Below, in pieces: positions 1 through 8,252 of a stretch of 29,659 nt of DNA. This stretch comes from JAJFVC01 sp039698075 (GTDB lineage: Bacteria; Planctomycetota; Planctomycetia; Pirellulales; Thermoguttaceae), in assembly GCA_039698075.1 (NCBI GenBank), contig JBDKTJ010000042.1:1-29659 (forward strand). Direction: 5' to 3'. The translations under genes were made by a program, and so were the position numbers. The notes below the pieces were generated by a model that did no database searches, was not told the origin of the DNA, and saw nothing but the letters and a program-made list of their open reading frames with translations. Numbering within the stretch: the first letter of the stretch is position 1; every line of letters begins with the position of its first letter.

Positions 1-546
1 GTCCAGGAAGAACTGGAAGATCCGCGTCAGGAGTTGGTCCGCCGGCTGTTGGATTACAAAAAATATCGCGACGCCGCGAGCCTGTTGGAGGAGCGCAGCC
101 GCTGCTGGCAACAACACTACACGCGGCTGTCGACCGAGTTGCCCCGTCATGAGCGCGATCTGGCCGGCGAGCCGATTCAAGAGGTCGAGCTTTGGGACCT
201 GGTCAGCGCGTTCGGCCGGATCATTCGCGAGAACGAGGCCTCGCGTCCTTCGAGCATCGTCTACGACGACACGCCGATCCACGTCCACATGGCCCGCGTG
301 TACGCCCGGCTGGTCGAAGCCGAACGGCTGCGATTCGCCGACCTGTTCGATCCGAGCATGCACAAATCGAAGCTGATCGGTATTTTTTTGGCCATTTTAG
401 AGTTGGTCCGTCACCATCGCATCCGCGTCGAGCAAAACGCGTTGTTCGGTGAAATATGGGTTTTACCCGACCCGAACAACACCGCCCCGTTGGATTTGTC
501 CGACGTCGATGAATATGAACTCGGGGGCCTCAAAGCCGGCGATTAG
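1..546 (+). CDS. scpA: Segregation and condensation protein A (ScpA), 5' end outside window
   Basis: ScpA is the kleisin subunit of the bacterial SMC condensin complex. It bridges the SMC heads together with ScpB and acts in chromosome compaction and segregation in the cytoplasm. The frame is open from base 1, so only about 181 C-terminal residues are visible and the start lies upstream. Recognition rests on the typical ScpA pattern: the EDPRQELVRRLLDYKKY segment near the window edge, then an acidic or charged linker, then a C-terminal winged-helix region (SKLIGIFLAILELVRHHRIRVEQ...FGEIWV) that in the family contacts the SMC head. It ends with an acidic tail. The next gene starts 63 bases downstream on the same strand. 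No terminator is obvious between them, so cotranscription is possible. Confidence 0.9.
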   Translation, partial: VQEELEDPRQELVRRLLDYKKYRDAASLLEERSRCWQQHYTRLSTELPRHERDLAGEPIQEVELWDLVSAFGRIIRENEASRPSSIVYDDTPIHVHMARVYARLVEAERLRFADLFDPSMHKSKLIGIFLAILELVRHHRIRVEQNALFGEIWVLPDPNNTAPLDLSDVDEYELGGLKAGD

Positions 547-551
547 GGGCT
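542..551 (+). repeat. Copy 1 of ATTAGGGGCT intergenic motif
   Basis: The ten bases ATTAGGGGCT overlap the scpA stop codon. The same ten-mer occurs at 20938-20947 and, in reverse orientation, at 11552-11561, each time at a gene boundary. Function unknown. Confidence 0.35.
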
Positions 552-609
552 CGCATTCTTGCGGTCGTCTCTCGTCCCTCGTCCAAGGCCCCTAACCCCC
601 TGTCTCTCC

Positions 610-1449
610 ATGATCAACAACCTGCCCGTCAAAACGCTCACGCACAAAGACCTCACGATCGAAGGATATTCGCGTGCGGCGGTGCAAACCTATTGGCGCA
701 TTCCGGAGCTGAAAATCGGTTTCGATCTAGGCGCGCAGCCTTGGTCGTTCATGGGCACGCCCACCTGGTTCGTTTCGCACACCCACATGGATCACCTGAT
801 CGCACTGCCGGTCTACGTGGCGCGGCGTCGGATGATGAAGATGGAGCCGCCGGTGATTTATCTGCCCGAGGCGGCCATCGAGCCGATGCAGCGGGTGTTG
901 CGGCTTTTGAGTCGATTGGATCGCGGTCGGCTTCCGTGCACGTTGCTGCCGGCGCGGCCGGGCGACGAAATCGAACTGTCGCGCGAACAGGTGGTCACCG
1001 TGTCGGCCACGACCCACACGGTCCCCTCGCTGGGCTTTGTCGTCTGGGAACGTCGCCGCAAGTTGAAGCCCGAGTTTCACGGCTTGCCCGGCGAAAAAAT
1101 CCGCGACCTGCGCCACAGCGGCGTCGACGTGACCGCCGAGGTCCGCATCCCGCGGCTGGCCTATCTGGGCGACAGCTCGCCGGCCGGTTTGGACGCCTGC
1201 CCCGCCATGCTCCAGGCCGAAACGCTCATCATGGAGTTGACGTTCGTGCTGCCGCGTCACCGTAAGGACAAAATCCACAAGTTCGGCCACATGCACCTCG
1301 ACGACCTGCTCGAACGCCGCGACCGATTCCACAACGAACTGGTCATCGCCAGCCACTTCAGCACTCGCTACCATCCGAATCAGATCCGCGAGTGCGTCGC
1401 CCGGGCCATCCCCGACATGCTCGACGGGCGGCTGCATCTTTGGCTGTAA
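610..1449 (+). CDS. RNase Z-like metallo-beta-lactamase-fold hydrolase, plant TRZ1 type
   Basis: This is a predicted cytoplasmic zinc-dependent endonuclease. RNase Z cleaves the 3' trailer from tRNA precursors. The 279-residue protein starts at ATG 610; an in-frame TTG 51 bases upstream is less likely. Visible metal-site residues are HTHMDH at 57-62, His136 (TTHTVPSLG), Asp188 (GDSS), GHMH at 226-229 and His249 in SHFSTRY, which matches the HFS(A/T)RY signature of RNase Z. From memory, the region KLKPEFHGLPGEKIRDLR followed by SGVDVT closely resembles plant short RNase Z proteins (Arabidopsis TRZ1/TRZ2) rather than the E. coli type. The length fits the short form. The family assignment is firm; tRNA processing as the actual substrate is inferred, since relatives may act on other phosphodiesters. 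Confidence 0.8.
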   Translation: MINNLPVKTLTHKDLTIEGYSRAAVQTYWRIPELKIGFDLGAQPWSFMGTPTWFVSHTHMDHLIALPVYVARRRMMKMEPPVIYLPEAAIEPMQRVLRLLSRLDRGRLPCTLLPARPGDEIELSREQVVTVSATTHTVPSLGFVVWERRRKLKPEFHGLPGEKIRDLRHSGVDVTAEVRIPRLAYLGDSSPAGLDACPAMLQAETLIMELTFVLPRHRKDKIHKFGHMHLDDLLERRDRFHNELVIASHFSTRYHPNQIRECVARAIPDMLDGRLHLWL

Positions 1450-1836
1450 AGGGACGAGGCTCGACGGTGTCGCATCCGACCAGGAATCGTCGTTAACCAC
1501 TTCCTAGCAATGACTTACGTCGTTCCGCCATCTTTTTTGCCTCATCACATTGCAGGCAAAACCGGCGAAACGCGCCCCCGTTAATTTCCATTTCCTTACT
1601 TGCTTTGCCCAACTTGCCCAATTAAGATCATAGAAGGAGAGATTTTTCACGGATTTCCATTCGACATTGCGTGTCCGTTTTATGCCAATCAGGTTGGCTT
1701 TTCCAAAAGCAAACCGATGGCGAGGTGCAGGTCGGAGTGGCAGTCGGTAGTCGTTAGTCAACATCACGCTCCCACCCGCGATCTCGTTGTCGATGTCGTG
1801 GGAGCGTACCGGACAATTTTCCTGGATTGGGAGACG
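1450..1836. other. 387-base gap before the DUF1598 gene
   Basis: The gap contains no convincing gene. It is less GC-rich than its surroundings and has a purine-rich AGAAGGAGAG stretch near 1631-1640 that is not followed by a suitable start. A perfect inverted repeat lies at 1766-1807. The frame of the downstream gene stays open back to about 1600, but that extension reads unlike a protein and precedes a clear signal peptide, so I treat it as leader. Confidence 0.4.
1766..1807. promoter_or_regulatory. Perfect 10-bp inverted repeat ahead of DUF1598 gene
   Basis: ACGCTCCCAC at 1766-1775 pairs perfectly with GTGGGAGCGT at 1798-1807 across a 22-base spacer. The right arm ends 29 bases before the chosen ATG. 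It could be an operator for a dimeric regulator or a leader hairpin in the mRNA. There is no T-run, so a terminator is unlikely. Confidence 0.45.
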
Positions 1837-3228
1837 ATGCTCATGCGTTGCCGAGGACTTGGTTTTGGGGTCATGGGACTGCTGACGGCCGCAGCGTTCT
1901 TGGCGGTTCCCTCGACCGTTTGGTCGCAAGACAGCAGCGGCACCACGAGCAGCACCAGTTCGATGGCCGGCATCGCGATCGACGCCGACGGGGTGCTTCG
2001 CACGCGGACGTTCTCGGACCCGACCGGGCAGGTGATGCGTGAGCGCATCGGTGCGGCCCGCGCCTCGCTCGATCCCAAAATCGTCAGCTACAGCAAGCTG
2101 CGTAAGGTCTCGCTCAATCGTTTGGAGCAGGCGATCCACGACCATCAAAACGTGCTGAACGAAGAGATGCGTTATCTGGCCGGCTTGCAGCGGATCCGCT
2201 ACGTCTTCTACTATCCCGACAGCAAGGACATCGTGTTGGCCGGTCCGGCCGAAGGTTGGACGGCGGATCTGTCGGGCCGCGTCGTCGGGCTGACCAGCGG
2301 ACGGCCTGTCGTCCAGTTGCAAGACGTGGTCGTTGCGCTGCGGATGTTTCCGGCCGACGGCAGCCGTGGACCGATGATCGGCTGCTCGATCGACCCGACG
2401 CCGGAAGGGTTGGCCGCGATGCAGCAGTTTTTGCGATCGAATCAGCCGAATCCGAACGAGCCGAAACCGTTCGTCGAAGGGCTCCGCAACAGCTTGGGCT
2501 ACCAGTTGGTCCGCATCGACGGCGTTCCGGCCAAGACGCGATTCGCCCAAGTGATGGTCGAGGCCGACTACCGCATGAAACTGATCGGCATCGGCCTGGA
2601 ACAGCCGCCGGTGCGATTGACCAGCTACGTGGACCGTGCCCGGCCCGGCGAGGTCGCCCGCAACGCCATGCAGCGTTGGTTCTTCCTGCCCGACTACCGT
2701 TGCGTCCGTGAGAGCGAGGACAAGCTGGGCATGGAATTGGTCGGCGACGGCGTCAAACTGGTCGGCGAGGACGAGGTGGTCGGCGCCAACGGCCAGCGTC
2801 GACGTTCGATCAGCCGCTCGAACAAGGCCAGTCAGGCGTTTGTCGTAAACTTCACCAAGCGGTATCCCGAATTGGCCGAGCGTTCGCCCGTCTACGCCGA
2901 GTTGCGGAATCTGATCGACGTGTCGATCGCCGCGGCGTACATCCAAGAGCAGCGATTCTGCGAGAAGGCCGGCTGGAAAATGGAGCTTTTCGGCGACGAA
3001 AAAGAGTTCCCGGTCGAGACCTACAGCATTCCCAAAACGGTCGAGACGGCCGCCAACGCGATTTGGAAGGGTCAGTCGCTGATGACGCCCGTCGGCGGCG
3101 GCGTCCAGATTCAAGCCAACGAGGCCCTGAAGTCCGAGCGACTGCTGTCGGATGACAAAGGCCGCGTCTCGACGCTCCGCGAAACGATCAAGCCCAATCT
3201 GGCCAAGGGCCAGTGGTGGTGGGACTGA
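1837..3228 (+). CDS. Secreted DUF1598-type planctomycete protein
   Basis: Function unknown. The preferred start is ATG 1837 (or ATG 1843), because it gives a clean signal peptide: basic MLMRCRG, a hydrophobic stretch GVMGLLTAAAFLAV, and a likely cleavage site near VWSQ-DSS. The mature protein is thus exported. It is 463 residues as called. After a Ser/Thr-rich linker comes a conserved-looking core with YYPDSKDIVLAGPAEGW, followed by a region rich in beta-strand-like patterns and ending in KGQWWWD. The LAGPAEGW core is what I associate with DUF1598, a family I know mainly from planctomycetes; this was not checked by search. No catalytic motif is evident. The gene stands alone and is followed at once by a strong palindrome (3243-3263) that may terminate it. 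Confidence 0.7.
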   Translation: MLMRCRGLGFGVMGLLTAAAFLAVPSTVWSQDSSGTTSSTSSMAGIAIDADGVLRTRTFSDPTGQVMRERIGAARASLDPKIVSYSKLRKVSLNRLEQAIHDHQNVLNEEMRYLAGLQRIRYVFYYPDSKDIVLAGPAEGWTADLSGRVVGLTSGRPVVQLQDVVVALRMFPADGSRGPMIGCSIDPTPEGLAAMQQFLRSNQPNPNEPKPFVEGLRNSLGYQLVRIDGVPAKTRFAQVMVEADYRMKLIGIGLEQPPVRLTSYVDRARPGEVARNAMQRWFFLPDYRCVRESEDKLGMELVGDGVKLVGEDEVVGANGQRRRSISRSNKASQAFVVNFTKRYPELAERSPVYAELRNLIDVSIAAAYIQEQRFCEKAGWKMELFGDEKEFPVETYSIPKTVETAANAIWKGQSLMTPVGGGVQIQANEALKSERLLSDDKGRVSTLRETIKPNLAKGQWWWD

Positions 3229-3242
3229 GGCAGCGCACAGTC

Positions 3243-3280
3243 CCCTCTCCCTTTGGGAGAGGGTTAGGGTGAGGGCCGAT
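3243..3280. repeat. Palindromic intergenic repeat, possible terminator
   Basis: CCCTCTCCC (3243-3251) pairs perfectly with GGGAGAGGG (3255-3263) over a three-base loop, followed by TTAGGGTGAGGGCC. I recognise this as a very widespread interspersed bacterial repeat, whose minus-strand translation reads LTLTLSQRERG. It lies 14 bases after the DUF1598 stop codon. It could stop transcription, although a T-run is missing. Confidence 0.6.
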
Positions 3281-3332
3281 ACGGATTTCAATCGCTTCCG
3301 GAACGTGCGCACCTTTCCCTTCATTCATTCCT

Positions 3333-3404
3333 AGCCAGCCCGCCGATCAGTCTTCCATGTCCACGCGGATCGGCAAGGCATCACCCGCCGCGACCGGGCT
3401 GGCT
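3333..3404. repeat. Nested inverted repeat between convergent genes
   Basis: AGCCAGCCCG (3333-3342) pairs with CGGGCTGGCT (3395-3404). Directly inside, CCGATC (3343-3348) can pair with GATCGG (3368-3373), leaving a side loop. The element sits between the ends of the DUF1598 gene (+) and the glycerate kinase gene (-). It may be an interspersed structured repeat or a bidirectional terminator. Confidence 0.45.
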
Positions 3405-3431
3405 TATTCCGCTGGCATTCTTGCTTTCCAT

Positions 3432-4808
3432 TCAATAGACAATCGGACGACCGGCGGTCAGCGCTACCCGGACGTCGCAGACGTTTGTGTGCGTCGGGCC
3501 GGTGCGGATCAATCCGTCCAACGGCTCGAAGAAATGATACGCGTCGTTCCGCGCCAGATAATCGGCCGGATCGAGATTCTTGATACGCGCGGCCTCGATC
3601 AACTCGGCGTCCCAAAACGCCCCGGCAGCGTCGGTCGGGCCGTCCTCGCCGTCCGTGCCGCCGGACGCCAGCGCGATCCGTTCGGCGCCGCGGTCGCCGA
3701 CGCGCTGTAACGCGGCCAACGCGAGTTGTTGGTTTCGGCCGCCCAATCCGCGCCGGGCCGGCTCGACCAGATGGACCACCGGCTCGCCGCCGCTGACGAT
3801 GCACGCCGCATGGCCGGTCTCACGGAGCGACAGCATCCGATCGGCCAGCTCGCAGCCGACCTGTTCCGCCGGTCCTTCCGATCGCGTTTGGCTTTCGGCC
3901 GTCACGACGTAGCCCAATCGCTCGGCCTCGCGGGCCGCGGCCGCCACCGCCGTGGCATTGTTGCCGATCACCACGTTCGTCGCGCGACAACTCGATCCGC
4001 CGGCCAGGGTCTTTTTTTTCTCTTCCGCAAGGCAAGCGTTTCTCAGAGAGCGGGCCACCGCCGGCGCTATGCCCACCGGCATCGCAAATTGTTCGAGCAC
4101 CTCCAGCGCCGCTTGCGGCGTGGACCCGTCGGGCACGGTCGGACCCGAGGCGATCAAGTCCAACGGGTCGCCGAGCACATCGGAGAGGATCAGCGTGATC
4201 AGCCGGCCCGCGCGACACGCACGGAGCAGCCCGCCGCCCTTGATCCGGCTGAGCCGCTTGCGGACCGTGTTAAGCTGCTCGATGTTCGCGCCGGCGGCGC
4301 TGAGGAATCGGGTCACGGCCAGTTTGTCGTCGAGCGTGACGCCCTCGACAGGAGCCGGCATCAGGGCCGAGCCGCCGCCGGAGATCAACCCCAAGCAAAG
4401 GTCGGCGGGCCCGAGCAATTGGACGATTTCGAGGATTTTCGCGGCGCCGGCGACGCCCTCGGGCCGAGGCTCATTGACCCCGGCGGGCCGTGCGGCGTGC
4501 AGATGAATCCGCGACAACGGTCGAACGCAATCGGCCGGGACGTTGACCCAGCCGACCAGTTGTTTTTCGGCCATGCGGCACGGCCCGAGCGCGGCTTCGA
4601 CCGCCTCGGCCATGCCCGCTCCGGCCTTGCCCGCCCCGACCACCGCGATGCGTCCGATCGCGTCCCACGGAATCGTCTCGTCGCCGATCCGCAACGAATC
4701 GGCCTCCGCGTGAAGCCATTGCGAGACAAGCCGTGGCGAACGAACGGCGGCCAATCCGGCGTGCCAAATTTGCAGCGCATCCCGACGAAGTTTTTCAGAC
4801 CGATCCAT
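3432..4808 (-). CDS. Glycerate kinase, type-2 / MOFRL family
   Basis: Cytoplasmic kinase predicted to phosphorylate D-glycerate with ATP, giving 2-phosphoglycerate in this family. It links glyoxylate, serine or sugar-acid breakdown to lower glycolysis. The 458-residue length is typical. Family motifs are visible in order: VGAGKAG at 57-63, SGGGSAL at 143-149, QLNTVRKRLSRIKGGGL at about 178-194, SDVLGDPLDLIASGPTVPD at 209-227, then the C-terminal MOFRL domain with GGRNQQ at 356-361, SGGTDGEDGPTDAAG at 382-396 and TGPTHTNVCD at 436-445. It lies 43 bases downstream of a secreted protein gene on the same strand, so the two may share a transcript. The Shine-Dalgarno site is weak. Some relatives act on hydroxypyruvate or tartronate-derived substrates, so the exact substrate is an inference. 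Confidence 0.9.
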   Translation of the reverse strand: MDRSEKLRRDALQIWHAGLAAVRSPRLVSQWLHAEADSLRIGDETIPWDAIGRIAVVGAGKAGAGMAEAVEAALGPCRMAEKQLVGWVNVPADCVRPLSRIHLHAARPAGVNEPRPEGVAGAAKILEIVQLLGPADLCLGLISGGGSALMPAPVEGVTLDDKLAVTRFLSAAGANIEQLNTVRKRLSRIKGGGLLRACRAGRLITLILSDVLGDPLDLIASGPTVPDGSTPQAALEVLEQFAMPVGIAPAVARSLRNACLAEEKKKTLAGGSSCRATNVVIGNNATAVAAAAREAERLGYVVTAESQTRSEGPAEQVGCELADRMLSLRETGHAACIVSGGEPVVHLVEPARRGLGGRNQQLALAALQRVGDRGAERIALASGGTDGEDGPTDAAGAFWDAELIEAARIKNLDPADYLARNDAYHFFEPLDGLIRTGPTHTNVCDVRVALTAGRPIVY

Positions 4809-4851
4809 TCTCGTTTCTCTTTCGCATCCCGCTTTTCTCGCTTGTCCGCTT

Positions 4852-7524
4852 CTATCGAGCCGGTGTTTCGAGCACCTGAATGACGACGTCGTCGATCCAT
4901 GCCTCGCCGACGCCGCCGAGCGCGAACGTTACGGAAAATGGGCCTGCTTGCGGGACGATCCGATACAGGGCGAATTGCCGCCAATCGTCGGTTTTGGCGA
5001 TCCGATCGGCCAGGGCCTCGCCGCCCAGCGAATCGACGATGAGCAATCCGTCGGGGCTGCCGACGATCGCCTTGTCCACGCGGACCCAACCGTAGACGCA
5101 GACGGTCTGCCCGGCCTCAACCTGGACCGCGGGACTGGTGAACACGACCGGCGGCGACTCCATCGCGGCGGGCGTTTGCTTGGGGTCCGTCGCGACGGCC
5201 GCCAATCGCAGACCCAGCCGACCCGTTCGCGCCGCGCTGGGCGACAGATCGGCGGTGGTTTGCAGCGTCGGCGTCGAACGTTGCACGGAGCGCCATCCGG
5301 CGCGGACCATCGTGTCGAGATCTTCAAAATCGCCGCCGGCGATCCGGTTCGGCCCGAACTGCGCGCCGTTCAGCCGATCGACCAACCGCCAATGAAGCGG
5401 CAGCGTGCCGAACCCGACCGCGGCCGGACTGGTCACCGGCGACGGCAGCCGCCGCACCGCCGCGTCCCAATAGGCGCGTTCGATCCGCCGCAGCGATCGC
5501 ATCGCCCGCTGAGCGTTTCGCGCGGCCTCGGTGAAATCGCCCGCCGAAAGCTGCGCGTCGCACGCTTGCAGGCTTCGCCGGGCATCGTCGAACCATCGCG
5601 GGGCCTCGGGCACGGAACTGTGCGAGGCCAACAACTGGGCGGTGGCCTGCACGCCGCTGAATTTTTGGACGGCCAATTGACGCTGCAACGTCGCCGCTCG
5701 ACGGCCCGACGCGGCTGCGCGGCGATTGACCACGTCGACGATCAACGGGTCGTGCGCTAGAAGCACCTGCGCCGACGGCCCGAACTCGTCGAGGGTCACC
5801 TGCACGCCACCGGCCACGCGTTGACGCCGGAGCGGCAATGCGCCGCTGGGCGACAGTTCATAGGCGTTGTTGGCCTCGGGCACGCCGGGAGCCAAAATCT
5901 CCACGCCGTTGGCGGCCGACTGCGGCATGGTGTATTGCGACATCGGCGCGGACCAGATCGGCAACAGCAGCCGGGCCCGCTCCGCGAGCAACACCGCGCC
6001 TTCCACCTGCGGCACGTTCGAGGCGGCGGACGCCAAAATCCGACCCGCGGCGGCCCACGGTTCCAACAACTCCAAATCGAGATTCAACCACTCGAGCGCC
6101 ATGGCCCTCCGTCGCGTTTCCGGATCGTCGGCGTCCAGCGGCGAATCGGAGAGAAACACCAGCCCTCGGCTTCCGGAGGCCACCGCCGTGTAGGCCAACA
6201 ATTGGATTTGCTCGACCGACGCATTTTTCGGCGGCGACGCGCTGGGATCCATCGCCGTCCATTGACGCCGCGTCGATTCGTTGGGCTGCGTTTGAACGGT
6301 CGTCCAGACGGGCGTGCCCGGTCGGGCCAGCAGCGGCTGCTGACCAACCCACGCCGCGTAGTCCTTCAACTGCATACTGGTGCCCAGCGGACGACGATCG
6401 ATCAGCAACAGATCGGCGGGCCGGCTGTATCCGCGTAGATTGGCCTTTGGCGCACAGACCAACGGGCGACGAACGCGACGGTCGGCCGTCTTGATCTGTT
6501 CCGCCCAACGTTGCGTGGTGTCCAGCTCGGCCTCGGTCAACTCGGAGCCGAGATCCCAGGCCAACACGGGATCGAACACGGGCCCGAGATCAGCCATCGG
6601 CGTTTGCGACGACGCCGGCGGCGGGCAGATCAGCCAAAGCCCGATCCGACCGGCCTCCTCGAGCATTTCCGGGGCGGGCAAACGTTGCAGCCAAACGGCG
6701 TTGAACCCGAGTTGCTTCAAAAACGTCAGCGGTTCGCCGCGATGTTGGATCACACGCGGAAATATCGGCCGATCGTTGACCAACAGAATCGATCGATCGA
6801 GTTTCACGACCCGACGAGCCGCCGCATTGCCGACCGGCGGATTCGGCCCGGTCTGAGGCGACGGCGCTCGGACGGGCACCATCGGGGCGACGTTCGACGG
6901 CGTGGACGGTTGGGCTGCGCCGTCCCCGGCGCCTGTCACCGCGTAGCCGGTCACGTCGAGGTCGCCGATCCAAAGATTCGTGACGCCGGCGCCGCCGTAG
7001 GCGCTCAACATCACGGCGTCGACATACGCCCCGCGACCGTCGACTTGCGAGCCGGCTTGCATCCGCAGAACATGAATTTGCTGGGTCAAAAGGGCCGGCA
7101 GCCCGGTGAGCCGCAACGACTGCCACCGGCCAAGATCGGTGTAGGCCGGACCCGCCAACGTCGTGATCATCGGTCGGCCGGACCGCGGATCGGTGGTGTT
7201 GGGCAACACGATGCGAACGACCAACTGCGGACCCAGCCGATCGGACTTCACCCAGACCTCGAACGCCAAATCATCAATGACGCGCGCGTGGTCGACGCGT
7301 CGGGCGAGACGGACCTGCGAGGCTTCCACGCGGTTTTCGATTTGCAGCCACTCGCAGGCGTCGCCGCTCCGACCGCCGCCGACGACCCGTTGATGTTCGA
7401 GGATTCGATACGGCGAGTTGTCGTCGTCCGTTTTTTGCCAAACGGTCGGCCCCTGCGCACCCGCCCGAGCGGTCGCCAGGACCGTCAGCAGAATCGCCAG
7501 GCAGGTACAAAGGAGTCGAGACAT
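4852..7524 (-). CDS. Large secreted protein with glycoside-hydrolase-like centre
   Basis: Function unknown. The 890-residue protein has a signal peptide (hydrophobic LLCTCLAILLTVLATA, likely cleavage after ARAGAQ), so it is probably exported. Residues about 25-195 look like a beta-sandwich (FEVWVKSD..LGPQLVVRIVLP, WIGDLDVTGY). A proline-rich linker follows (205-235). Residues about 240-530 read like a glycosidase-type TIM barrel (LLVNDRPIFPRVIQHRG, LKQLGFNAVWLQ, GLWLICPPP). A helical region follows (about 610-700), then a C-terminal sandwich like a carbohydrate-binding module (GGDFEDLDTMVRAGW ... GEAWIDDVVIQV). I cannot point to a convincing pair of catalytic acids, so the barrel may be inactive or only binding. 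It is followed by the glycerate kinase gene, which could mean sugar-acid use, but that is speculative. Confidence 0.55.
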   Translation of the reverse strand: MSRLLCTCLAILLTVLATARAGAQGPTVWQKTDDDNSPYRILEHQRVVGGGRSGDACEWLQIENRVEASQVRLARRVDHARVIDDLAFEVWVKSDRLGPQLVVRIVLPNTTDPRSGRPMITTLAGPAYTDLGRWQSLRLTGLPALLTQQIHVLRMQAGSQVDGRGAYVDAVMLSAYGGAGVTNLWIGDLDVTGYAVTGAGDGAAQPSTPSNVAPMVPVRAPSPQTGPNPPVGNAAARRVVKLDRSILLVNDRPIFPRVIQHRGEPLTFLKQLGFNAVWLQRLPAPEMLEEAGRIGLWLICPPPASSQTPMADLGPVFDPVLAWDLGSELTEAELDTTQRWAEQIKTADRRVRRPLVCAPKANLRGYSRPADLLLIDRRPLGTSMQLKDYAAWVGQQPLLARPGTPVWTTVQTQPNESTRRQWTAMDPSASPPKNASVEQIQLLAYTAVASGSRGLVFLSDSPLDADDPETRRRAMALEWLNLDLELLEPWAAAGRILASAASNVPQVEGAVLLAERARLLLPIWSAPMSQYTMPQSAANGVEILAPGVPEANNAYELSPSGALPLRRQRVAGGVQVTLDEFGPSAQVLLAHDPLIVDVVNRRAAASGRRAATLQRQLAVQKFSGVQATAQLLASHSSVPEAPRWFDDARRSLQACDAQLSAGDFTEAARNAQRAMRSLRRIERAYWDAAVRRLPSPVTSPAAVGFGTLPLHWRLVDRLNGAQFGPNRIAGGDFEDLDTMVRAGWRSVQRSTPTLQTTADLSPSAARTGRLGLRLAAVATDPKQTPAAMESPPVVFTSPAVQVEAGQTVCVYGWVRVDKAIVGSPDGLLIVDSLGGEALADRIAKTDDWRQFALYRIVPQAGPFSVTFALGGVGEAWIDDVVIQVLETPAR

Positions 7525-7777
7525 CGCGGTGGCAAAATCACCACAGGGACGTTGGAAAGCCAGTTTTGACGTAACTGGTGCTTGTATCAGGATTTGCGAA
7601 CAGCATCCAGATCAAACGTGGTGAAATGTCATCAAGGCTGCGGCGCGGCGATTTTCTGGGTTTGCCGCAAATTCTTTTCCGACAACGAGTTACGACGATT
7701 TGCAAAACGATGCGGCACTCCGGCACGCCGCGTGCTTTTCTCATCTGATCGTTGCCAACTTAAGAAGGAGCCGACCC

Positions 7778-8062
7778 ATGAGCGATCAAGCCAACGTGTT
7801 GAAAACCACCCTCGACGACGTTCCCCGCGAGGTTTTGGACCTAGCCGAGGCCATCCATGCCCTGCCGGCGGAACATCGACAGGCGATCGAGCCGTTTCTC
7901 ACGCGAGTGATCGACAGCAATCGGCGTCGGCGTCGCATTCTCGTGCTGGTTCAGGACGCGTTGAGCCAACTGCGGCTGGACATGAAATATCTGACCTTCG
8001 ATCTGGAGGCCACTCGCCGCGAGCGCGACGAACTGCGTCGGAAGTCAGACGGGACCACGTAG
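7778..8062 (+). CDS. Small charged helical protein, unknown
   Basis: I do not recognise this 94-residue protein. The start is well supported: AAGGAG (7764-7769) lies eight bases before ATG 7778. The N-terminal half is acidic and predicted helical (DDVPREVLDLAEAIHALPAEHRQAIEPFL). A basic RRRRR stretch follows, then a long amphipathic helix with heptad-like spacing (ILVLVQDALSQLRLDMKYL..DLEATRRERDELRRK) that could form a coiled coil. There is no signal peptide or membrane segment. The gene stands alone, divergent from the 890-residue protein gene and convergent with the S41 fusion gene. A role as a small DNA- or protein-binding adaptor is possible but unsupported by any motif. Confidence 0.65.
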   Translation: MSDQANVLKTTLDDVPREVLDLAEAIHALPAEHRQAIEPFLTRVIDSNRRRRRILVLVQDALSQLRLDMKYLTFDLEATRRERDELRRKSDGTT

Positions 8063-8092
8063 GGACCGATCTTAAGGCCGTTCGACGCCTTC

Positions 8093-8138
8093 CCAATTTC
8101 CAATTGCGAAAGGCCCGGCCGGCGGTTTTTGGAATTGG
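8093..8138. terminator. Possible bidirectional terminator hairpin
   Basis: CCAATTTCC (8093-8101) can pair with GGAATTGG (8131-8138) with one bulged T, enclosing a GC-rich core and TTTTT at 8126-8130. It lies between two convergent genes. Evidence is only the repeat and the position. Confidence 0.3.
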
Positions 8139-8252
8139 TTCTCCATAGGTCCACCCCTAGCGGAAAATGCCGACGGGCGAGGACCGTGCTCTGATTGCGG
8201 AACCACAATCCAACGAACGTGGTTGGGCATCAAACAGTGCGATCCAATGTCG

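Noticed and set aside
1504..3324. A 606-residue minus-strand frame opposite the DUF1598 gene, beginning within the palindromic repeat
   Set aside because: It reads LTLTLSQRERG from the repeat and then shadow-like sequence. The plus strand has a signal peptide and a conserved core.
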